Assembly: GCF_021044425.1 (NCBI RefSeq) | Contig: NZ_JAJNEC010000005.1 | Coordinates: forward strand, 124,001-188,000 | DNA: 64,000 nucleotides | Origin: Niabella pedocola | Lineage (GTDB): Bacteria > Bacteroidota > Bacteroidia > Chitinophagales > Chitinophagaceae | Reading direction: 5' to 3' | Shown: positions 42,487 through 51,200 of the stretch, piece by piece | Position numbering within the stretch: position 1 is the stretch's first letter | Layout of the letters: the number at the start of each line of letters is the position of its first letter | Made by a program: the position numbers and the translations under genes | Notes under the pieces: generated by a model | Told to the model about the DNA's origin: nothing | What the model saw: the letters and a program-made list of their open reading frames with translations, nothing else | The model's database searches: none

Positions 42487-44754
42487 TTAAGTAAAGCTGG
42501 TAAGGTATTTAACCAGGTATTCCGAGGTAACAGAAGACGGATCCTTTAACAATTCTGCCACGGTTCCCTGAAACACAATATGCCCGCCATATTTGCCCGC
42601 CCCGGGTCCGATATCAATGATCCAGTCCGCCTGGGCAATAATGTCGAGGTTATGCTCGATGACAATGAGCGTATTGTTGTTGTTCACCAGGCCGTTTATA
42701 AAGGTGAGCAGTTTTTCGGTATCACTCGGATGCAGGCCGGTACTGGGTTCATCAAGGATAATGATGCTGTGGGATCCGGTTAATGCTTTTGCCAGTTTTA
42801 AACGCTGCCGCTCTCCGCCCGAAAAACTATTCAATCGCTGGCCCAGGGTCAGGTATTCCAGTCCCAGCCTTATCAAACGGTCAAATTCTTTAAAAAACGG
42901 TTGCTCCGGGAAAAAATCAATGGCTTCCGCAACGGTCATCTCCATAACGGCTGCAATATTACGTCCCTGGTAAAAATAACCCAGCACATCAGGATCAAAA
43001 CCAGAACCGCCGCATACTTCACAGGGTTGTTCAATATCATCCATAAATGCCAGGTCGATCTTTTCCACACCCAGGCCTTTACAATGCCTGCACCCGCCTT
43101 CGCTATTTCTGCTGAATCGCTTTTCCGGTACATGATTGGCTTTTGCAAAATATTTCCGAACGGTATCCGACAGGTTCAGATAGGTTAACAGGTTGGACCT
43201 TGCGCCTGCATTCAAAGCCGATTGATCGATGATCGTTGCCTCCGGGTAAAAGGAAGGCAACACGTGGTTGATGAGTGTACTTTTACCGGATCCTGCCACA
43301 CCGGTAACAACCGTTAATACCCTCGCGGGTATTGCTACACTGATATTCTGCAGGTTGTTCCTGGACGCATTTACGATTTGCAGCTGGCCCTGCGGCTTTC
43401 GCGGCGTTTGATTCCAGGAAGGCTTTTGAGCAAAATAAGACCCGGTTTTCCCTTTCGACTTTTTCAGTCCCGGAAAACGCCCCTGATAAATCACTTCGCC
43501 ACCGTTCCTCCCCGATCCGGGGCCCATATCAATGATCCAATCGGCAATCCGGATCAGATCCGGATCATGCTCCACGATCAGTACCGTGTTTCCTTTTTCC
43601 TTTATGCGCTGTATGATTGCAGCAATGTTCCGGATGTCACCGGGATGAAGGCCAATGCTGGGTTCGTCGAAGATATACAGCAATTCAACCAGGCTGCTGC
43701 CCAGGTTCTTTACCATTTTGATGCGTTGAGATTCCCCGCCGGAAAGTGTATCCGTTCGCCGGTCGAGCGTCAGGTACTGCAAGCCGATGTCGATGATATG
43801 CTGCAGGCGCTTCGCCAGCTCCTGAACGATGATCTCAAAAGGTCCGGCATCCAGGTTGTGAACGAAATCCAGTAATTCGTCGATGGACATTGCCGTACAA
43901 TCAGCGATATTTTTCCTGTTAATGGTACAGGATAAGCTCTTTTTATTCAGACGCTGACCATGGCAAACCGGGCATGCTTTGGTGGTGATCACTTTTTTCA
44001 GTGCCTCTTTCCGGGCCAGCGTTTCCCTGGAATCTTTCCGGAGAAATGATTGCTCAATCCGGGGAATCAGTCCTTCATATTTAACGGTTTTACCCCATTC
44101 CTTTCCCGGGTGCGGGGGCGTATGTTCCCGGGCATGAAGCAACAGCTCCCATTCATCCCGGGAGAAGTCTTTCAGTTTTTTATCGTTGTCAAAATAGCCG
44201 GAGTACACGTACCGCGTCCAACGCCATCCGCCAGGCTGAAAAGTAGGAAACAGAATGGCGCCTTCATTAAGCGATTTTTCTTTATCGATCAATTGCTGAT
44301 GATTGACCGTTTGTACAAACCCCAGGCCTTCGCATTCCGGGCACATTCCCTGCGGGTTATTAAATGAAAACACATTGGAATACCCTACAAACGGCTTTCC
44401 CAACCTGGAATACAGCAACCGCAGTGAAGCGTATACATCGGTTGCTGTTCCAACCGTAGAGCGGGCATTGCCTCCCAGCCGTTTTTGATTGATGATGATC
44501 GGAACATTCAGGTTTTCTATCTTATCTACATCTGCAATTCCAAAATGCTGCAGGCGGTTTCTTACAAAACTGTTTTGCGTTTCGTTGATCTGCCGCTGTG
44601 CCTCGGCACCAATTGTTTCAAAAACCAGGGAAGACTTACCAGAGCCTGAAACGCCCGTAAAAACCGTAATGCGCTTTTTGGGGATCTGGAGCGACAGGTT
44701 TTTGAGGTTATGCTGCCGCGCATGAATGATGTTTATAGAGGACATGTTTTTCAT
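42487..44754 (-). CDS. UvrA-like ABC-ATPase lacking the UvrB-binding region (UvrA2 type)
   Basis: A 755-residue UvrA relative. Walker A GVSGSGKSS and GVAGSGKST, two LSGGESQR/SGGERQR signatures and zinc-binding CPECEGLG, CPVCHGQR and CRHCKGLG...CEVCGGSG groups are present. Compared with the 944-residue UvrA at 14542, the sequence jumps from SRLGKPFVGYSN to FSFNNPQGMCPECEG, so the ~115-residue UvrB-binding and adjoining insertion is missing. UvrA2-type proteins (for example DrrC of Streptomyces) are tied to resistance to DNA-binding drugs rather than excision repair. It diverges from a MarR gene with two palindromes between them, so it is probably induced by a ligand of that repressor. ATG codons at 44754 and 44745 are both possible starts. 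Confidence 0.9.
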   Translation of the reverse strand: MKNMSSINIIHARQHNLKNLSLQIPKKRITVFTGVSGSGKSSLVFETIGAEAQRQINETQNSFVRNRLQHFGIADVDKIENLNVPIIINQKRLGGNARSTVGTATDVYASLRLLYSRLGKPFVGYSNVFSFNNPQGMCPECEGLGFVQTVNHQQLIDKEKSLNEGAILFPTFQPGGWRWTRYVYSGYFDNDKKLKDFSRDEWELLLHAREHTPPHPGKEWGKTVKYEGLIPRIEQSFLRKDSRETLARKEALKKVITTKACPVCHGQRLNKKSLSCTINRKNIADCTAMSIDELLDFVHNLDAGPFEIIVQELAKRLQHIIDIGLQYLTLDRRTDTLSGGESQRIKMVKNLGSSLVELLYIFDEPSIGLHPGDIRNIAAIIQRIKEKGNTVLIVEHDPDLIRIADWIIDMGPGSGRNGGEVIYQGRFPGLKKSKGKTGSYFAQKPSWNQTPRKPQGQLQIVNASRNNLQNISVAIPARVLTVVTGVAGSGKSTLINHVLPSFYPEATIIDQSALNAGARSNLLTYLNLSDTVRKYFAKANHVPEKRFSRNSEGGCRHCKGLGVEKIDLAFMDDIEQPCEVCGGSGFDPDVLGYFYQGRNIAAVMEMTVAEAIDFFPEQPFFKEFDRLIRLGLEYLTLGQRLNSFSGGERQRLKLAKALTGSHSIIILDEPSTGLHPSDTEKLLTFINGLVNNNNTLIVIEHNLDIIAQADWIIDIGPGAGKYGGHIVFQGTVAELLKDPSSVTSEYLVKYLTSFT

Positions 44755-44782
44755 TAACTTTGTTAATCATTAACTAAGTTAA
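44754..44782. promoter_or_regulatory. Two perfect TTAACnnnGTTAA palindromes, probable MarR operators
   Basis: TTAAC-TTT-GTTAA (44754-44766) and TTAAC-TAA-GTTAA (44770-44782) have centres 16 bp apart, about one and a half helical turns. They fill the 35-bp space between the divergent uvrA-like and marR starts. Confidence 0.82.
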
Positions 44783-44789
44783 GTATTTT

Positions 44790-45218
44790 ATGGTTCTGAC
44801 GAAATCCCGGAAACATTTTTATGAAGTTTTTACAGATTTCCAGTGTTATATACTGGCCAATATGCATAAGGGCGATTTCAATGGTGTGACTGCAACCCAT
44901 TACAATATAGTGGAGTATATATGCCGGAAGGGGAAAACAACGGGAACGAAGATAGCTGCTGATTTTGGCGTTAGCCAGGCCGCCATTTCCCGGCAGGTAC
45001 GGTTCCTGGTTACCAACAGGTTCCTGGAGCAAAAACAGCGCGAAGAAGACCGGCGGGTTTATGCCCTTCAGGCAACGGATAAGGGAAGGGCGTTGATCAA
45101 TACCTCGGAAAGCTTCCGTACACATGTAACCAAGCAGGCGCATAAACTGCTGTCGCAAAAAGAGCTTACAACGCTAACCGCACTCCTGGCAAAAGTGCTG
45201 GAAGGGATCAAGCCCTAG
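44790..45218 (+). CDS. MarR family transcriptional regulator
   Basis: A 142-residue winged-helix regulator. Helices at 10-50 lead to the HTH (TTGTKIAADFGVSQAAISRQVRFLV), and the wing carries QREEDRRVYALQATDKGRAL, the family hallmark D-x-R. It diverges from the UvrA-like gene with only 35 bp between, and two identical-arm palindromes occupy that space. The simplest reading is a repressor of itself and of the UvrA-like ATPase, released by a small, possibly DNA-binding, compound. It has no other close neighbour on its strand. Confidence 0.92.
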   Translation: MVLTKSRKHFYEVFTDFQCYILANMHKGDFNGVTATHYNIVEYICRKGKTTGTKIAADFGVSQAAISRQVRFLVTNRFLEQKQREEDRRVYALQATDKGRALINTSESFRTHVTKQAHKLLSQKELTTLTALLAKVLEGIKP

Positions 45219-45257
45219 CCGACATTCAACCGGCCTGTGCAACTTTACTGCATGTTG

Positions 45258-48068
45258 CTATTTTGGTATAATACTTACAGGGAGTATGAATTCATAGAAC
45301 CAGCTTTGTGCCGGCTTTACCAGGTCTTTTGTAAGCAATCGCCCGGCGCGAAACCCAAAACTAAGCGGGTGCTGGTTCCACCATTGTGTATCTACAAAAA
45401 ACTCCGCCCCGGCGCTTTGCAGCCGCTGCTGAAATCCTGCACGTGTTCCCCCAACAGCGGTATAATCATAAAAGGCGGCGCCTCTTACCCGTTGCAGGTA
45501 ACAAATATTGCCAAAGCCCCAGTCCGGATACCATAACGGTGCATGATACGCGGCACCAAGGGTGGCCATCCGTGCAGAATCAACGCCATTAAATCCCCGG
45601 GCGAAATTGATACGGCTCGAAAAAATACGGTATTTCAGGGACGCCTGCTGATAGGCGGCAGACAATACCAGGCTCTGTGAAGGAACAATTCCCGGCAGGT
45701 AGGCGGTTGCCCGGGTAAAAAATTGCTGACTGTTCCATTTATTGATGGCATAGCGGTACTGCGTATTTATGGTAAAACCCAAACGCGGAAAAATATCCTG
45801 CACGGCCCGCTGCACCTGGGTTCCCAGCGTGAGGCTATGCGCCATATACCCAAAACTGGAAGTAGGAAATGCACTCCGGTTAGCGCCCCTGGCCAGGTCC
45901 CATCGGTAGCCAGCATTGGTGCCTATCGTTAAAAAACGGAACTGCCGGCCATGATTCCAGCTTAAGGGAACGGTTAGCGATACATAGTTATCCCATTGAT
46001 CCCATTCCCGCAGTTTCTTTTGTACCTGTTGTTTCCGGTTGAACGTGTATTGCGTACCCAGCCCGATATAAGGAAAGAGACCGCCATAAGTGGTGTTTCC
46101 ACCCACCGAATGGGTACGGTCGTTTTCATTGTATACATAATACACTTGTGTTTGTGTAGTGTTTAATGTATTGTTCCCGTACAGTGTAAAGCTGAATTCA
46201 GGATCCTCATAGTTGGGCCGCCAGCTGTGAAAGTTAAAAGGCCGGGTCAACCGTGCGTATTTTTTGGAGGCAGGCATATCCATCTGCTGCTCCAGCGGCC
46301 CCTCGCCGGGTGGAAGGCTATCACTTACAATACCCGTTGTTCCCGCGGCAAATGCCTCGGAGCTTACCGGCGTCCACAATGCTTTTTTTGCATCCAGGCG
46401 CCGTAGCTGGTACCCGTCTGCCGTAAAAACCGACCAGTTCAATTTTTCAAAACCCGCGTTTACAAAATACCGGTTTCCTTTACCGTTCTCCAGTTTACGC
46501 AGTACAAGGGTAGACAGGTCTACCGAAAAAACAGCATCTGTTAAACCGGAAGCACCGGTAAAATAAACCATGTTCTCCAAAAGACTGATCTGCCCTACTG
46601 TTTTAAAACTGGGCGGTGTTACCGGTTTCACCCGTTTGCCGGCAATATCTACCAGGCCGATATATACCCGGCCGTCTTTTTGCCGTATCGCCGCAACCAC
46701 TGTTTCGGCATCTTTTATTTTGGGGTTTGCAAAGTAATCGATTTCCGGATCTGAAAATTCCTGCAGCAGGGAACCATCTGCAGCATTCAGCACAACCAGT
46801 GAAGACCGGCCTTTCAGATCAACCTTATTTGCCACGATCCGCCGTCCATCCGGAGAAATATCAGGAGAAAAATACCGGGTCTTTCCGGTTATCTTTTTCT
46901 GTTTACCCGATGCGATATCCAATACCCGCAGCACGCTATAGGTTTTCCAGGTCCAGCGCGGATCGGTTTCAACCGCAGCGTACACAATGCGGCCATTGAC
47001 ATAGCTGAACTGGCGCTCGCTGCTGATATCTCGGTACCGCAATAAATGTTCGCCCTGCTGATCCTGTATATAAAAAGCGGGGCGCTTTTTGTTTGATAGT
47101 TTTAAATACAATAACGAATCGGGGGCAACCTGGTGCGGATAGTAATACTGGGTTAAGGTATTTGTGTTCACCGGGAAAACAGCCTGTACCCCGGCGTCTG
47201 TAACAGGTGCGGGAGTACGCAGCCCATAACGGTCTTTATAAAGATCAAAGGCGTTTGCGATAAACTTTTTATACGGCAGGCCGGTATACCGTTTAATGGC
47301 GCGCTGCATCGGATAAAACAAGCCCCGGTAAGCAGCGGCATCAGCGGTTACCATACCCCAAAAATCCGATCCGTAGGTGGCGTAGCCATAATTGGTAAGC
47401 AGGTATCCCAGGTCATAATGATTCGGCACATAATCTTTAAACGACCCGTTGCGCAGCTTCATCCAGCTGTATTGCTTCCCGTCTGTCCATAAAGCAGGAA
47501 ATGCCTTCAGGAAGGCCGGCATCCGTCCCCGGCCCTGGTCAGACAGGCTGGTTTCCTGGTACACCGCATCACCCTCAAAAAACCAGTTGGGCACCGCCGC
47601 GTTGATGGCCACTGCATATCCTTCCTGGCCAAAAAGCGTTTTCATCACCCCACTCAGGCCCCGGTTAAAATTATTGTACTGCGCCACATGCCGGTATTCG
47701 TGTAGGGCCAGCTGATCTGCCCAGTGCAGGCTGCCCTGGTCAAAATTATCCGGAGGCGGCGTCAGGTAAAACTCGCTCCGGAAAGGTCCCAGGCTTACAT
47801 ATCCGTTGGAAGTTACCGGTTGCGTTTGTAACACAATATCGATCTTCTTTATCCGTTTTCCTAAAGGATGGGCGTTGGTGGCAGCCAGCTGGTGTACAAT
47901 AGCGGCGATGCGGTTTGCCGTAGCGTCCAGCCCGCCCGGGTAAATCACCCGAACGGTATCTGTATTTACCTGGCGCCATTTTACGGAAGGCGGATTTCCT
48001 CCGAATTGCTGGGCTCCGGCTACCCCTGCCATCCAAAAAAGCACGATCACACACAGTAGTTTACGCAT
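45258..48068 (-). CDS. Secreted zincin-like / TolB-propeller / outer-membrane barrel protein
   Basis: A 936-residue exported protein with three parts. A signal peptide (1-19, ...GAQ) precedes a zinc-protease-like domain to about 300, with H123-E-x-x-H127 in LALHEYRHVAQ and a probable third ligand Glu165 in WFFEGDAVYQE (gluzincin layout). Next is a TolB-like beta-propeller (about 310-600; SPDISPDGRRIVANKV). The last ~330 residues are aromatic-rich beta strands resembling an outer-membrane barrel (GYRWDLARGANRSAF, LVLSAAYQQASLKYRIFSS), but the end, VSIIPK, is not the classical aromatic terminus. The function is unknown; a cell-surface peptidase or an assembly factor are options. It diverges from tamB. 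Confidence 0.78.
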   Translation of the reverse strand: MRKLLCVIVLFWMAGVAGAQQFGGNPPSVKWRQVNTDTVRVIYPGGLDATANRIAAIVHQLAATNAHPLGKRIKKIDIVLQTQPVTSNGYVSLGPFRSEFYLTPPPDNFDQGSLHWADQLALHEYRHVAQYNNFNRGLSGVMKTLFGQEGYAVAINAAVPNWFFEGDAVYQETSLSDQGRGRMPAFLKAFPALWTDGKQYSWMKLRNGSFKDYVPNHYDLGYLLTNYGYATYGSDFWGMVTADAAAYRGLFYPMQRAIKRYTGLPYKKFIANAFDLYKDRYGLRTPAPVTDAGVQAVFPVNTNTLTQYYYPHQVAPDSLLYLKLSNKKRPAFYIQDQQGEHLLRYRDISSERQFSYVNGRIVYAAVETDPRWTWKTYSVLRVLDIASGKQKKITGKTRYFSPDISPDGRRIVANKVDLKGRSSLVVLNAADGSLLQEFSDPEIDYFANPKIKDAETVVAAIRQKDGRVYIGLVDIAGKRVKPVTPPSFKTVGQISLLENMVYFTGASGLTDAVFSVDLSTLVLRKLENGKGNRYFVNAGFEKLNWSVFTADGYQLRRLDAKKALWTPVSSEAFAAGTTGIVSDSLPPGEGPLEQQMDMPASKKYARLTRPFNFHSWRPNYEDPEFSFTLYGNNTLNTTQTQVYYVYNENDRTHSVGGNTTYGGLFPYIGLGTQYTFNRKQQVQKKLREWDQWDNYVSLTVPLSWNHGRQFRFLTIGTNAGYRWDLARGANRSAFPTSSFGYMAHSLTLGTQVQRAVQDIFPRLGFTINTQYRYAINKWNSQQFFTRATAYLPGIVPSQSLVLSAAYQQASLKYRIFSSRINFARGFNGVDSARMATLGAAYHAPLWYPDWGFGNICYLQRVRGAAFYDYTAVGGTRAGFQQRLQSAGAEFFVDTQWWNQHPLSFGFRAGRLLTKDLVKPAQSWFYEFILPVSIIPK

Positions 48069-48226
48069 ACCTGATTTTTAAATATACGGTCCAATACAGA
48101 ACACCGGTTTTTCCAGCCATTCCGGATCAATGTAACTAAAATATAAAATTAAACAGAGATCGCCTGCAAATTTGTGTGTACTCGTTGAATAAAGTACTTT
48201 TACAAATATTTTAATTCGATAGTTTA

Positions 48227-51200
48227 CTGAAGAAATTAAAAAAGATATTACTTATTGTTACAGGCAGTCTTTTAGGCCTTGTAATTATCCTGTGGCTGGC
48301 ATTGCAAACGCCCGGCGTACAGAACTGGCTGATCGGCAAGGTAACCAAACGCCTTTCCAAAGACCTGCAAACCCGGATCGATATCCGGCACGTGAATTTT
48401 TCCCTGTTCAATAAAATGCATTTGCAGGGAGTATTGGTAGAAGACCGCAAAAAAGATACGATCCTGAGTGCGGGGGAAATTACCGTTAACATCACCGACT
48501 GGTTCTTTCTGAAAAAGAATATCGAGCTCAAATACATCGGGCTTACCGATGCCTATATCCAGCTGCAGCGTACCGATTCCGTTTGGCGCCACCAGTTCCT
48601 GCTGGATTATTTCAGTACACCTGCCAGTAAGAGTCCCAAAAAAGAAGGGGCCATCAATATCGCCTTCCGGGAAGTGGACCTGCGGAACATCCTGCTCAAA
48701 AAAAAAGATGCCTGGACGGGGGAAGATCTTACCTTTTCGCTTACCTCGCTGCATGTGGACCCTAAACATATTGATTTTGACCGGAAACTGATCGACATCA
48801 ATGCCCTAACCATCAACAAGCCGTATGTAGCGTTACGATCGTATGACGGGAATAAACCGGAAACCGAAAACCGGAATGACAGCCCTGCAAAACCGGAGAA
48901 GCCAAAGGTTGCCGGCCCTCAGGAACTGGAATGGAATGCCGGCCGCTGGGAGGTAAAGGCCGCCCGCATTGAAATCAATAACGGCACCTTTAAAACAGAC
49001 AACGATACCATTCCGCCGGATGCCGGTGAGTTTGACGGACGGCATATTGAATTTGCAAAGATCGATATCGATCTCCGGAAAGTGCGGTGGTGGATGGACA
49101 CGATCACCACCCAGATCGATCTTACAACAGCGGAAAGAAGCGGACTCCTGGTAAAAAAACTGGCGGCCAACGCCCGGGTTACCCCACGGGAAATTACCTT
49201 TAACAACCTCGACCTGCAAACGAACGACAGCCGGCTTACAGATTACTTCAGTATGAAGTTCGCCAGCTTCGCAAGTATGAACCGGTATATTTCCGATGTG
49301 CATATGGAAGGGCGGTTTAAAAAAGCCAATGTGAACAGCGATGATATCGCCTTCTTTGCACCGGCCATGCGCACCTGGAAGAAGAAGATCATTTTAAGCG
49401 GTGATATCAAAGGACCGGTAGCCTCCCTCACCGGTCATAAACTCGAGATCCAGGCCGGCAACCAAACCTATTTTGCAGGTGATGCCACGCTAAGCGGGTT
49501 GCCGGATATCGATGAAACGTTTATCGACATTAAGGCCAATGATTTCCGTACCACCTATGCAGATGCACTGGCCTTTGCCCCCGCCCTCAAAAAAATAACG
49601 GTGCCAGACCTGGCACGACTGCAATACCTCAATTTTGTGGGAAGCTATACCGGATTTATCCGTGACTTTGTAACCTATGGTACACTACGCACGGCGCTGG
49701 GAACCGTAAAAACGGATGTCAATATGAAGATCCCGGCAACGGGTAACCCGGTATACTCCGGTAACGTGTCTACCGACAATTTCAACCTCGGCCCTTTCCT
49801 GAAAAACCAGGACCTTGGTTTTGTAAGCTTCAATGCCAAACTGAAGGGAGCCGGCTTTGATCCCGCCAGGGGAAGTGTAGCCCTTTCGGCCACGGTGAAT
49901 TATGTCGATTTTAATCAATACCGCTATAAGAACATTACCGCCGACGGAGAGATCAACAACAAGGTTTTTGACGGAAAGCTTAAGGTGGCAGACCCTAATG
50001 CCGACCTCGACCTGAACGGGCTGGTAGACTTCAGTAAAACAACACCGGCTTTTAATTTTATCTCCGACATCCGTAAGATCCGTTTTAAAACCCTGAATCT
50101 TTTCCAGGAGAACATCGAACTCACCGGCAAGATCAATGCCCAGTTTACCGGCAAATCGATTGATGACTTCCTGGGGCATGCCACCGTTACCGACGCCGTG
50201 CTGATACGCAATGATTCGCCGCTGTCCTTCGACTCGCTGGCCATTTATTCTTCGCAGGAAGAGGACAAGAAACGGCTTCATATTGCTTCCAACGAGTTTT
50301 CGGTAGATCTGTTTGGCATTTACAATATCCGGGATCTCCCCAATTCCGTGATCGGTTTTCTCAACCGCTACTATCCCGCCTATATCAAACCACCCACCCG
50401 GGCGGTGAAGGAACAGGCATTTTCATTTGAAATAAAAACGCACAACTTCGACGCCTTTACCCCCATTATCGATAGCAGCCTGGGTGGGCTCAACAATGCC
50501 TCCGTTACGGGCAGCATCAATACCTTTACCAATAGCCTGGCACTGGATGCAGAGGTACCTTTCTTTAGCTACGACCGTTTGAAGTTCAACGATGTTAGCT
50601 TAACGGGAAGAGGCAATTACGACAGCCTGTCGCTTACCGGGAGAACCACCAACATCCTGATCGGCGATAGTTTAAATGTTCCGCTCGCGCTGTTTAATAT
50701 CTCTGCCCGGAATGATGTATCACGGGTGATGATCTACTCCGGAGGGGCGGCGGGACTCGACCAGGCCCGGCTGAACACCCTGGTGCGCACTTACAGCAAT
50801 GGGGTCAAGATCGAGTTTGCCCCCTCCTCTTTTGTACTCAATGGAAAAACCTGGAACATTGAGAATAACGGCGAACTGGAATTCCGCCAGAATGTTCCGG
50901 CACACGGGCAGCTGGTGCTGCGGGAAAGCAGCCAGGAAATCCGCATCCGTACCCTGCCCTCGGATGTTGGCAGCTGGAACGATATTGCCGTTACATTAAA
51001 AGACCTGAACCTGGGGGATCTTTCCAAATACATTGTGCCGGATAACCGGTTAGAAGGGATGGCCTCCGGCGACTTCCTGCTGGAGAACCCGGGAAAAAAC
51101 ATGCGGATCATCTCTAATAATTTTATGGGCAGGGGCATCCGCTTCGACAACGACTCCCTCGGCGATATATCAGCCCGGATGGTCTTTGATCTTCCAACCA

